The notes beneath the pieces were generated by a model that saw only the letters and a program-made list of their open reading frames with translations, searched no databases and had not been told where the DNA came from. The position numbers and the translations under genes are program-made. From positions 62,001 through 126,000 of the forward strand of contig CAIYAP010000002.1 of the NCBI GenBank assembly GCA_903924205.1: a DNA stretch of 64,000 bases. Direction: 5' to 3'. How positions within the stretch are numbered: position 1 is the stretch's first letter; every line of letters starts with the position of its first letter. Of this stretch, positions 8,381 through 15,999 are shown in pieces. Source of the DNA: an uncultured Actinomycetes bacterium. Its GTDB lineage: Bacteria; Actinomycetota; Acidimicrobiia; Acidimicrobiales; RAAP-2.

Positions 8381-8723
8381 GTTCGAGGCGATTTCCCACC
8401 GGATCACCGACGTAGCAACGTCGCACATCCGCGAGGCGGGTATCGACCGTCACGTCGTAACCGTCGCGCTGCAGGAGCCTCACGACCTCGTCATAGTTCG
8501 CGAGGCGAAACGCCAAATGGCTTTTTTGGTGGGGACGAAATCCTTCCTCGACCCCAAAGTGCAGGGCTAGTGACCCCACCTGTAGCCAACAGCCCCCGTT
8601 CGGCCGCAAGGCGTCGGGTTTCTCCAGTTCCTGAGCACCGAGAAAGGTTTCGTAGAAATCCACGATGGCCGCTTCATGGCGTGGCGGAATAGATAGCTGC
8701 ACGTGGTCGAGTTCACAAGTCAC
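8367..8723 (-). CDS. VOC-family (glyoxalase/bleomycin-resistance fold) protein
   Basis: 118 residues with a single VOC module: N-terminal CELDHVQLSIP, HLAFRLANYDEV in the middle and C-terminal VGDPVGNRLELI, where His and Glu are candidate metal ligands. Cytoplasmic. The family includes glyoxalases, dioxygenases and antibiotic-binding proteins, so the reaction cannot be assigned. It runs convergently into the ferredoxin gene and shows no functional link with it. Confidence 0.8.
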   Translation of the reverse strand: MTCELDHVQLSIPPRHEAAIVDFYETFLGAQELEKPDALRPNGGCWLQVGSLALHFGVEEGFRPHQKSHLAFRLANYDEVVRLLQRDGYDVTVDTRLADVRRCYVGDPVGNRLELIAG

Positions 8724-8782
8724 TCCACCATTGTGCCGGAGATTGGCGTTCGAGGTGCTCCAGCGAGTAACGTGGTCAAACC

Positions 8783-8884
8783 ATGGGTTCTCTGATCAAA
8801 AAGCGCCGTAAGCGCATGCGCAAGAAAAAGCACAAGAAGATGCTGAAGCGCACTCGCTTCCAGCGTCGCGCCGCCGGCAAGTAA
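8783..8884 (+). CDS. Small ribosomal protein bS22 (AURKAIP1/COX24-type)
   Basis: A 33-residue, extremely basic protein beginning MGSLIKKRRKRM and ending RRAAGK, with mostly Lys and Arg in between. It closely matches the mycobacterial bS22 peptide, which binds the small ribosomal subunit near the decoding region. The gene is very short; the pattern of basic residues and length make it convincing. No clear Shine-Dalgarno is seen upstream. It lies between the VOC gene and convergent ispE. Confidence 0.85.
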   Translation: MGSLIKKRRKRMRKKKHKKMLKRTRFQRRAAGK

Positions 8885-8899
8885 GCCAGCCGACTTCTT

Positions 8900-9628
8900 T
8901 TATATCGTTTCCGTCTCGTAGACGGTCACGTCCCCCACGGGGGTACTCACCGTTGCCGTGAGTCCCGTATGCCCTTCGTAGAAACACGTCGCACCGGATC
9001 CGCACAGTTCCAACGCCTGACCAAATTCGGCCAGCCACCAGGCACGCAGCTGCTGGAGGCGCGGTTCGACCGATTCGGCCGCCGCGAGCAAGTGGTTGCG
9101 CCCCAGGCCCACTTCTCCTAATGCGTCAAAGCGCCGGTAGACCTCGGCGGTCGAGAGGGAGAAGGGGGGTACGACAATGCTGACGGGCTCTCGCACCACG
9201 TCCAGCGCTTCGAGAATCTCGCCCACTCCGGTGACCAGCGCTCGCCCACCGGCCACGCAAAAGGGCACGTCGGCGCCGAGACCTGCCGCGAGTTCCCGGT
9301 CCGTGACCTGGGCCCAGCGCAGAATTGCTGCCGCGTCGGCCGATCCGCCACCTAATCCCCCACCGTGGGGGATGTTCTTCGTCAGTTGGACATGCGCGGA
9401 GCGACCCGCGCGATCCAGCGCTCGAATCACCAAGTTGTCGGTAGTGCTGAGGCCAGCCGCGAAGTCGCCGTCAATCACCAAGGTGGTGGTGGCCGCCGGC
9501 GTGATGACGAGTTCGTCCGCCAGAGCCACGGTTCGCATCTCGCTGCGCAAGAGGTGGTAGCCGTCTAATCGTCGTCCCGTGATCTCAAGGAACCAGGTCA
9601 ACTTGGCCGGCGCTCGATACGTGCTCAT
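8900..9628 (-). CDS. ispE: 4-diphosphocytidyl-2-C-methyl-D-erythritol kinase
   Basis: GHMP kinase of the MEP isoprenoid pathway, phosphorylating CDP-methylerythritol. The N-terminus APAKLTWFLEITGRRLDGYH and the ATP-binding GGGLGGGSADAA are diagnostic, and GSGATCF near the C-terminus is motif 3. At 242 residues it is shorter than the common 280-300, with the loss apparently in the middle. The start overlaps the rsmA stop (ATGA), the conserved actinobacterial rsmA-ispE order, so expression is coupled. Confidence 0.93.
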   Translation of the reverse strand: MSTYRAPAKLTWFLEITGRRLDGYHLLRSEMRTVALADELVITPAATTTLVIDGDFAAGLSTTDNLVIRALDRAGRSAHVQLTKNIPHGGGLGGGSADAAAILRWAQVTDRELAAGLGADVPFCVAGGRALVTGVGEILEALDVVREPVSIVVPPFSLSTAEVYRRFDALGEVGLGRNHLLAAAESVEPRLQQLRAWWLAEFGQALELCGSGATCFYEGHTGLTATVSTPVGDVTVYETETI

Positions 9629-10440
9629 CGCGATTCCACCAGACGGGCGAAATCCTCCAATGTCAAGGTCTCGGGGCGAGCCGTGGGATCGACCTGAGCG
9701 CGGGCGAACACCTCGTCCGTGGCCCAGGCCTTCAGGGTGTGGCGCAACATCTTTCGACGTTGGGCGAAGGCCGTGCGTACCGCATCAAACAGCGCGGCTT
9801 CGCTGACTCGGTCAGGACTAATGAGCAGTTCATCGCGGCGAGTGACCTCTAAGAGCCCCGATTCCACCTTGGGGCGAGGTAGGAAGACGCTGGCCGGCAC
9901 CTTCCCGACTACCTTGGCGGTCGCAAAATAGGCGGTACGTAGCGACACCGCCCCAAAGGCTTCATCGTTCGCCTGGGCGGCGAAGCGTTCCGCGACTTCG
10001 AGCTGAACCATGACCAACAGGCGCGTGACCTGCGGCACCGTTTCGAGGAGGTGCAAGATCAACGGCGTGGCGACGTTGTAGGGCAGGTTGGCAACCACGA
10101 CTGCCGATCGGCCGTGAAGAATGGCCTGATAATCGGCGTGTAACGCATCGGCGTGATGGACCACGACGCCGACGGGCTCGACGACGCGTCGCAGGGGCGC
10201 GAGGAGATGGCGGTCAACCTCGATGGCTTCGACGGTGGCACCCGTTTCGGCCAACGCGAGGGTGAGGGAGCCCAGTCCCGGCCCGATCTCGAGCACGAGG
10301 TCACCCTCGTGCACGTCGGCCAGTCGGGCAATTTTGCGAACCGTATTGGGATCAACGACAAAGTTTTGGCCCAGAGCCCGCGAGGGCGAGAGGCCGAATT
10401 CTTCGAGCATCGCCGCAATGGCGGGGCGAGAGTGTGTCAC
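9625..10440 (-). CDS. rsmA: 16S rRNA (adenine1518-N6/adenine1519-N6)-dimethyltransferase
   Basis: KsgA/RsmA of 271 residues dimethylates two adjacent adenines in helix 45 of 16S rRNA. Motifs: GQNFVVDP at the N-terminus, SAM-binding EIGPGLGSLTLAL, and the catalytic ANLPYN (NLPY motif). The C-terminal region carries the family RRKMLRHTL segment. The start overlaps the stop of the RlpA-like gene by four bases, and its stop overlaps ispE, forming one translationally coupled run. Confidence 0.95.
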   Translation of the reverse strand: MTHSRPAIAAMLEEFGLSPSRALGQNFVVDPNTVRKIARLADVHEGDLVLEIGPGLGSLTLALAETGATVEAIEVDRHLLAPLRRVVEPVGVVVHHADALHADYQAILHGRSAVVVANLPYNVATPLILHLLETVPQVTRLLVMVQLEVAERFAAQANDEAFGAVSLRTAYFATAKVVGKVPASVFLPRPKVESGLLEVTRRDELLISPDRVSEAALFDAVRTAFAQRRKMLRHTLKAWATDEVFARAQVDPTARPETLTLEDFARLVESR

Positions 10441-11048
10441 CAGTACACAGCAATGGGCACGACGCCCTTAGCGAGGGGTGCCAACTGGGAGAATTGCGTC
10501 TCCGACAGGTCCACGATGTGGCTGCTGCCCGGCGCTTCAGTATCGGTCACGATGCAACTAATCGTTCGGCCGTTTCGACGGTCCCGAATGTACAGACGCA
10601 CCCCATGAGGCACGAAAGCAGCCGCACATTGCCCCGGAATGTAGTTGTACCACGTCGCAAAGCCGGTCTTGACGTGCGTGGTGTGTACCGCGCGGTGCAC
10701 GGGCGGCACCACGTGATGAACGACGGGCGGCACCACGTGATGAACGACGGGCGGCACCACGTGATGAACGACGGGCGGAACCACGTGATGAACGACCGGT
10801 GCCACGGCGTGATGAACAGGAGGCGTCGCGTGGTGAACCGGTGCGACCGGGTGGTGCACTAGCGGCGGACGGGGAGGAAGGGTTGTCGACGTCTCCGCGA
10901 AAGTGGTCGTCGTGGAAGAAACGGTGGCGGCGAGGAGCTGCTGGCCCGACAGCGAGACAGGGCGTGACGCGCTAGGTCCGCTGGCCGCGCCGAGACCCGC
11001 GAGGGGCAACACGACGGCTGCAGCGAGCACGACTACCCGTCGCACCAT
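10437..11048 (-). CDS. Exported RlpA-like double-psi beta-barrel protein with His/Val/Pro repeat linker
   Basis: A secreted protein in three parts: a signal peptide starting MVRRVVVLAAAVV, a low-complexity linker with repeats of VVHHVVPP, and a C-terminal double-psi beta-barrel of about 75 residues (FATWYNYIPGQCAA, RLYIRDRRNGR, CIVTDTE, HIVDLSETQFSQL) related to RlpA and resuscitation-promoting-factor-associated domains that act on peptidoglycan. I prefer ATG 11048, which starts directly at the basic signal-peptide n-region; a TTG at 11093 would add 15 residues. In many actinobacteria an RpfB-type gene sits at this place before rsmA, so this may be a functional stand-in. Lytic activity is inference. 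Confidence 0.82.
   Translation of the reverse strand: MVRRVVVLAAAVVLPLAGLGAASGPSASRPVSLSGQQLLAATVSSTTTTFAETSTTLPPRPPLVHHPVAPVHHATPPVHHAVAPVVHHVVPPVVHHVVPPVVHHVVPPVVHHVVPPVHRAVHTTHVKTGFATWYNYIPGQCAAAFVPHGVRLYIRDRRNGRTISCIVTDTEAPGSSHIVDLSETQFSQLAPLAKGVVPIAVYW
10701..10796. repeat. Four tandem 24-bp repeats coding VVHHVVPP
   Basis: Four direct copies of a 24-base unit (GGGCGGCACCACGTGATGAA plus CGAC), three identical and the fourth with one substitution, followed by decayed copies to about 10850. Each unit holds the palindrome CACGTG. Being a multiple of three, copy-number change keeps the reading frame of the RlpA-like gene and would only alter linker length. Confidence 0.9.
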
Positions 11049-11177
11049 GAGACGCTTCTGAGTCCTCAGATCTCCACCCTTCGCCGGGGACAATGTTCTG
11101 TCAACCTGCAGATACCTACGCTAGGCGGGGTGGGCAGGGGGTAACCCGAACTTTATTACAATGATTATATAGCCTGA

Positions 11178-12008
11178 TCAGAGGTTAAAAAGACGAGCGG
11201 TGTTCGCAGAGGTGGCCGCCGCGAATTCACGACCATCCTCTCCTCGCAGATCGGCGATGAAACGACCCACAATGGACACCCACGCCGGCTCATTGGGTTT
11301 GCCACGATGCGGTACGGGTGCCAAGAAGGGGCTGTCCGTCTCGACGTGGATGCGATCACGGGGAACAAGCCGAGCGGCGTCGCGCAGTGGTTGCGCATTT
11401 TTGAAGGTCACGACTCCCGCAATCGAGATATCGCAACCAAACTCCAAACAGGCGTCAGCTTCCGCGGGACCGCCGGTGAAGCAGTGAATCACGGTACGCG
11501 GGGGGACACCCTCGCTGCGAAAGACGTCAAAAAGGTCATCCCACGCATCGCGGGCGTGAATCACGAGGGCTTTGTCGTATTGCGTGGCGAGGGCAATGTG
11601 CTCGGCAAACACCCGGCGCTGGACATCGCGAGGACTGTGCTCGTAGTAGTAATCGAGCCCACACTCCCCTACGCCCGAGATCAGGGATGCCGATTCGGCC
11701 AGTAATTGCGCCAATTCTGTGGTCCCCGCGGTCGCCTCGTGGGGGTGGACTCCCACCGCACAGGCCAATTGAACCGGTCCTGACTGGTCGCGGACCAGTG
11801 CGACCGCCTCGCGACTCGTCGCGATATCCGTCCCAACCACGACAATCCGTGACACCCCCGCGTCGTAGGCGCGCTCAAGGGCCGACTCGATATTGAGGGT
11901 GTGTCGACCAACTCCCGCCTCCCACTCGCGAGCGTCCGGGGTGACGTCGCCGGCTGATTGGCGAGAGACGTAGCGTTCTTGGAGGTGTGAGTGGGCGTCA
12001 GTCCACAT
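11178..12008 (-). CDS. TatD-family metal-dependent hydrolase (YcfH type)
   Basis: 276 residues with the TatD metal-binding pattern: TDAHSHLQ at the N-terminus, GECGLDYYYE, VIHARDAWDD, HCFTGG and VETDSPFLAPVPHRGK near the end. These proteins are cytoplasmic 3'-5' exonucleases or phosphodiesterases with two divalent metals. It begins on the base where metG ends (12008), in the conserved metG-tatD order. A roughly 130-base gap to the RlpA-like start may hold a promoter for the rsmA run. Confidence 0.92.
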   Translation of the reverse strand: MWTDAHSHLQERYVSRQSAGDVTPDAREWEAGVGRHTLNIESALERAYDAGVSRIVVVGTDIATSREAVALVRDQSGPVQLACAVGVHPHEATAGTTELAQLLAESASLISGVGECGLDYYYEHSPRDVQRRVFAEHIALATQYDKALVIHARDAWDDLFDVFRSEGVPPRTVIHCFTGGPAEADACLEFGCDISIAGVVTFKNAQPLRDAARLVPRDRIHVETDSPFLAPVPHRGKPNEPAWVSIVGRFIADLRGEDGREFAAATSANTARLFNL

Positions 12009-13537
12009 CAGGCGGTGGCCAATCGCGGGAAGAGCGGATCACCCTTGACCACTGCTCGACCCGCCGGAAATTGTCCCCAGGTGGTGGCGTCGGCGAGGGG
12101 CACTGACGTCGGCGTGCCGTCAAGGGCGAGACGGCGCCAGATTTCGTCCGCGGTGGCCGGCATGGCGGGAGACACCAGGATGGTCACGATGCGCAGGGCC
12201 TCCAGGGCGGAACCCAGGACTGACTCCACCTCAGCTCCCGGCGCCATCTTCCACGGCGCGTTGTCTTCGAGGAAGGCGTTGGTGTCACCAATCAACTTCC
12301 ACGTCGCCTCGAGCGCGAGGTGAGGCTGGAAGTTCTCCCAAGCCGCACACGCGGCCTCCACCGCGACCGCGGCACGCTCGCCTAACACCGAGTCCAACGG
12401 CACGGCGGGGCTGAGCCCGCCACACTTTGATTCCACCACGGTGGCCACGCGAGCGGCCAAGTTACCGAGATTGTTAGCCAGGTCGGTGTTGTAACGCTGG
12501 ACCAGCGCTTCGAGCGAGAAGTCGCCATCGCTGCCCAGCGGTGTTTCGCGCAGCAGGTAGTAGCGGACGGGGTCCACCCCGTATTCCGCCACTAGCGCGT
12601 GCGGCTGAATGTCCGTCAGGCGAACCTGGCCCTGTTGCGCCATGGTCTTGGAGAGTTTTTGGCCGCCGACCAGGAGCCAGCCGTGCACCTGCACGTGGGC
12701 GGGGGGCTCAATGCCGGCTGCCATACACATGGCCGGCCACCACACGCAGTGGAAACGGATGATTTCCTTGCCGATGAGGTGATTCACCGATGGCCACCAC
12801 GAGTCGGCGCGGGCATCGTCAGTGCCATAGCCAATGGCGGTCAGATAGTTAATCAGCGCGTCGTACCACACGTAAAAGACATGATTGCTGTCCCACGGGA
12901 CGGGCACGCCCCACGAAATGGAGGTGCGGGTAATCGAAATATCCCGTAGACCACCCTTGATGAAGCTAAGAGCCTCATTGCGCTTCGTGCTGGGGGTCAC
13001 GTTGCCCGGCGCGGCGTCGTACCACTCGAGCAGGCGATCTTGGAAGGCGGAGAGCTTGAAGAACCAGTTCTCTTCTTCCATCTCGGTGAGCGGCTTGCCG
13101 TGGATGGGGCAGGTGCCGTCCGGGGCGCTCTCGGTCGTGAAGTAGTCCTCGCAGCTCACGCAGTACTGGCCGGAGTAGGTGTCTTTATAGATGTAGCCGT
13201 TCTCGTAAATCGTGGTGAGAAAAGCCTGCACCGCCACCGCATGACGTGGTTCGGTCGTGCGAATGAAGTCGTCGTAGTTGATGTTGAGTGCCGTCCACGC
13301 CTCGCGGAATCGTGCGCTTGTGCGGTCGGTCCACTCCTGCGGGTCCACCCCGTTGGCCGCAGCGGCGTCCGCCACTTTTTGACCGTGTTCATCAGTTCCC
13401 GTCAAGAAAAAGGTGTCATCACCGCGCAAGCGATGAAAACGCGCCAGGGCGTCGGCATTGACCGTGCAGTAGGCGTGGCCGGCGTGCGGCGCATCGTTGA
13501 CGTAATAAATGGGAGTGGTGATATAGAAGCGCGGCAC
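12008..13537 (-). CDS. metG: Methionine--tRNA ligase
   Basis: Class I aminoacyl-tRNA synthetase of 509 residues charging initiator and elongator tRNA-Met. It has the HIGH-type motif HAGH at 18-21, a connective-peptide metal site (CVSC...CPIH), the methionine-pocket region FYVWYDALINY, and a KMSKS loop that reads KLSKTMAQ, a variant in its second and fifth positions. The C-terminal anticodon domain is present, and there is no extra EMAP-like tRNA-binding domain. It heads the metG-tatD pair. Confidence 0.95.
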   Translation of the reverse strand: MPRFYITTPIYYVNDAPHAGHAYCTVNADALARFHRLRGDDTFFLTGTDEHGQKVADAAAANGVDPQEWTDRTSARFREAWTALNINYDDFIRTTEPRHAVAVQAFLTTIYENGYIYKDTYSGQYCVSCEDYFTTESAPDGTCPIHGKPLTEMEEENWFFKLSAFQDRLLEWYDAAPGNVTPSTKRNEALSFIKGGLRDISITRTSISWGVPVPWDSNHVFYVWYDALINYLTAIGYGTDDARADSWWPSVNHLIGKEIIRFHCVWWPAMCMAAGIEPPAHVQVHGWLLVGGQKLSKTMAQQGQVRLTDIQPHALVAEYGVDPVRYYLLRETPLGSDGDFSLEALVQRYNTDLANNLGNLAARVATVVESKCGGLSPAVPLDSVLGERAAVAVEAACAAWENFQPHLALEATWKLIGDTNAFLEDNAPWKMAPGAEVESVLGSALEALRIVTILVSPAMPATADEIWRRLALDGTPTSVPLADATTWGQFPAGRAVVKGDPLFPRLATA

Positions 13538-13561
13538 GGTTAAAGCGTAGTTAGACGGCGC

Positions 13562-14401
13562 TCACTCGTCGCGCGACAGTTCGAGGGCGATTTGGTACAC
13601 CTCGCGATGTGCGCGACCCGTGAGATCCGACACGCGCCGCGCCACGTCGCGAACCGACTGACCGGCCGATAAGAGACCCGCGATTTCTTCGCGCAGTAGG
13701 TCATCGCTGACGTGCTCGACAAGCTCGTGACCCCCGAGGACCAGCACGATCTCGCCCTTGATATCGCGATCGGCATAGGCATCGTGGACCTTGATGGCTG
13801 AGCCCCGCACCACTTCTTCGTGCAATTTGGTCAGTTCTCGGCACACGGCAATGGGCCAGGTGGGGTCAATAGCCACCACGGCGCTCAAGGTGTCGAGCAA
13901 ACGCTGCGGTGATTCGTAGCACACGATGGTTCGCGGTTCTCGATGCCAGAGGGCCAGCTGAGTTCGCTTTTCGTGCGCCGCTCTCGCCACAAATCCCTCC
14001 ATGACGAAGCGCTCCATCGGGAGACCACTGACCGTCAAGGCGGCAATCACCGCCGAGGGACCCGGCACCGTGGTCACCACGAGTCCGGCGTCAGCCACGG
14101 CCGCCACCACGCGCTGGCCGGGGTCCGAGACGCCCGGCGTTCCCGCATCTGTAATCAGCGCCACGCGGCGACCATCAAAGACCCAGCGAACCACTTCGAT
14201 GGCCATTTCGGCCTCATTGTGCTCGTGCAGGGCCTTCAGGCGTCCGCCCGCCGGGATCTGCGCCGCTGACAACAGGCCGGCGGAATGGCGAGTGTCCTCA
14301 CAGCAAATGACGTCACAGTCCCGCAAGACCTCGACGGCGCGTGGCGCCAGGTCACCCAAGTTTCCAATCGGCGTCGCCACCAAAATCAGTTCGCCAGCCA
14401 T
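13562..14401 (-). CDS. rsmI: 16S rRNA (cytidine1402-2'-O)-methyltransferase
   Basis: RsmI of about 279 residues. The tetrapyrrole-methylase fold is shown by ILVATPIGNLGD, CEDTRHSAGL, ALITDAGTPGVSDPG and TVPGPSAVIAAL. It methylates the ribose of C1402 in the decoding centre. I place the start at ATG 14401, which overlaps the preceding TGA as TGATG; a start 24 bases further upstream would overlap the phosphodiesterase gene more deeply. The C-terminal RsmI extension is present. Same direction as metG with a 24-base gap. Confidence 0.94.
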   Translation of the reverse strand: MAGELILVATPIGNLGDLAPRAVEVLRDCDVICCEDTRHSAGLLSAAQIPAGGRLKALHEHNEAEMAIEVVRWVFDGRRVALITDAGTPGVSDPGQRVVAAVADAGLVVTTVPGPSAVIAALTVSGLPMERFVMEGFVARAAHEKRTQLALWHREPRTIVCYESPQRLLDTLSAVVAIDPTWPIAVCRELTKLHEEVVRGSAIKVHDAYADRDIKGEIVLVLGGHELVEHVSDDLLREEIAGLLSAGQSVRDVARRVSDLTGRAHREVYQIALELSRDE

Positions 14402-15267
14402 CAGATGCCGAGACGTCCGTCCCACGCCACGCCACGTTCACGCAGCACCGTCACCAGTTCGGACGGACGGTCGCTGATTAACCCGTCGACGTCCAGATCC
14501 AACAAACGGTTCATTTCGTCGCGATCGTTGATGGTCCACACGTGCACCGCGATGCCGTGACGGTGCGCGGTGGAGACGAAGAGTTCGTCGACCACGGTGA
14601 TGCCCTCCCAGTCGGCGGGTACTTGCAGCGCGACCGGAATGAAGTTGTCCGGACAACGCCCCTCACGCGACGCGAAGTAAAACTCGGCGGTTTCACTCGT
14701 GGCGCCGCTCGTGAGAAATTCGGGGGCGTAGTCGCGAAAAGCGTTAATCGCCGCATCATTAAACGACGCCACAATGACCGACTCTTGCCGTTCGAGGCGT
14801 CTCAATTCGTCAGCGAGTAGTTCTTCGTACGGCTCGACTTCCGGGCTGGTGCGCTTGATGTCCATATTCAACGGCACCGAGGGAAAGGCGGTGGCTACTT
14901 CCGCCAAGGTGGCAATTCCAAAACGCCGATCCGACGCGGCGCGGCCGCGATGGAGGTAGGCCTCATCGGGCTGTCCCGGATTCACATCCGAGCCGGGCGT
15001 GAACCAAAAGGAAAAGTCCATCTCACGAAGCTCCGCCAAGGTGTAATCGCAAATCTGACCCTGCTGATTGGTGGTGCGGTCAACGGTTTCGTCGTGGCAG
15101 ACGACAATCTGGCGATCTTTCGTGGCGTGTACGTCCAACTCAATGGCGGTGGCTCCTGCTGCCAGGCACTTCTCAATCGCGTACAGGGTCGACGACGGTG
15201 CTTCGTGGGCCCCGCCTTGATGGGCAAACGCCACCACTCGGCGCTCACGCCAGGCGCTGGTGGTCAT
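14401..15267 (-). CDS. Glycerophosphodiester phosphodiesterase family protein
   Basis: A GDPD TIM-barrel protein of 288 residues from ATG 15267, which overlaps the upstream stop (ATGA). Substrate/metal motifs are present in variant form: FAHQGGAHEAPSST in place of the usual HRG...ENT, then ELDVHATKDRQIVVCHDE with the metal-binding Glu/Asp and the general-acid His. The C-terminal HVWTINDRDEMNRLL is typical. It hydrolyses glycerophosphodiesters to glycerol-3-phosphate and an alcohol. No signal peptide from this start, so probably cytoplasmic. The Arg-to-Gln change after the first His could alter substrate. Confidence 0.88.
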   Translation of the reverse strand: MTTSAWRERRVVAFAHQGGAHEAPSSTLYAIEKCLAAGATAIELDVHATKDRQIVVCHDETVDRTTNQQGQICDYTLAELREMDFSFWFTPGSDVNPGQPDEAYLHRGRAASDRRFGIATLAEVATAFPSVPLNMDIKRTSPEVEPYEELLADELRRLERQESVIVASFNDAAINAFRDYAPEFLTSGATSETAEFYFASREGRCPDNFIPVALQVPADWEGITVVDELFVSTAHRHGIAVHVWTINDRDEMNRLLDLDVDGLISDRPSELVTVLRERGVAWDGRLGI

Positions 15268-15590
15268 CGGGCGTACTTCTTCGCGATGTAGCCCTTCATC
15301 CAAAAGGCCAGTCCAGGAATGAAACCGCAAAGCAGCATGGCGATGAGGTCGTACCACTTCACGCGAGACGCGATAGCGAAGTTGAACGCGACGATGAGAT
15401 AGATGGGATACAGAATCACGCCGTGTCCCATGCCGATAATCACGCGGGGAATCTTGAGGTCATTCCAGACCGACAACGACACCCAATGCAGGTCGACCAG
15501 GCCCTTCACCGCGAGTAACGCGATAAGGAGAAGCAGCGTCACCCCCGTGAGGGTGGACATGAATTGGTATCGGCGCTGGGCGGCAGTCAT
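15264..15590 (-). CDS. DUF3817-type small membrane protein
   Basis: About 108 residues with three hydrophobic segments (LTGVTLLLLIALLAVKGL, GHGVILYPIYLIVAFNFAI, LIAMLLCGFIPGLAFWM), matching the DUF3817 actinobacterial membrane family in which a conserved His lies in the second helix. The start at ATG 15590 overlaps the preceding stop as TGATG. Function unknown. It is translationally coupled on both sides, so it belongs to a four-gene run ending in rsmI. Confidence 0.75.
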   Translation of the reverse strand: MTAAQRRYQFMSTLTGVTLLLLIALLAVKGLVDLHWVSLSVWNDLKIPRVIIGMGHGVILYPIYLIVAFNFAIASRVKWYDLIAMLLCGFIPGLAFWMKGYIAKKYAR

Positions 15591-15964
15591 CAGTGTCCCC
15601 ACAATTTCTTCTTCGGTTGGTCCGCTAAACGTGCGAGTTCGTCGTTATAGGCCTTGAGCTCGGGGTCCTCGTCGGCCACGGCGGCGGCCCGGGCGGCGGC
15701 GGCCTCGGCGCGCATCTTGGCTTCGTACTCTCGTCGCGCCTGTTCTTGCGCTTCGGAAATCTTCTCGAGGTGCAGCAGCGACCACCAGCCAAAGAACCCG
15801 AGAATGGCGAAGACGGGCCATTCAATGGAATAGAGGTAGCTCAGCGAGTTACCGGACGCCGCGCGACCAAACTGCCACCACGCAGCGGCCGTGCACCCCA
15901 ACAGCCACGTCACGAGCAACCCGTGCAGCAGCAAGGCTCGCGGCGAAAAGAAACGTGACTTCAC
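15590..15964 (-). CDS. Two-helix membrane protein with charged coiled C-terminal tail
   Basis: 124 residues, not a named family I can fix. Two hydrophobic helices (about 12-32 and 47-65) are followed by a highly charged Ala/Glu/Arg-rich stretch (EAQEQARREYEAKMR) likely to form a cytoplasmic coiled coil. The arrangement resembles short actinobacterial membrane proteins that travel with DUF3817 genes. It is the first gene of the run 15964-13562. Role unknown. Confidence 0.65.
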   Translation of the reverse strand: MKSRFFSPRALLLHGLLVTWLLGCTAAAWWQFGRAASGNSLSYLYSIEWPVFAILGFFGWWSLLHLEKISEAQEQARREYEAKMRAEAAAARAAAVADEDPELKAYNDELARLADQPKKKLWGH

Positions 15965-15999
15965 ACTGCCACGATACTGAGCGAACTCCCGTGGGTGGC

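Noticed and set aside
10701-10850. CRISPR-like array
   Set aside because: Repeats are tandem without spacers, code in frame for VVHHVVPP, and no cas genes are near.
10437-11093. RpfB-type resuscitation factor
   Set aside because: No lysozyme-like Rpf domain or G5 domain; the only domain is an RlpA-like barrel.
15264-15357. Longer N-terminus for the glycerophosphodiesterase
   Set aside because: The extra 30 residues lie in the DUF3817 gene; ATGA overlap at 15267 gives a proper start.
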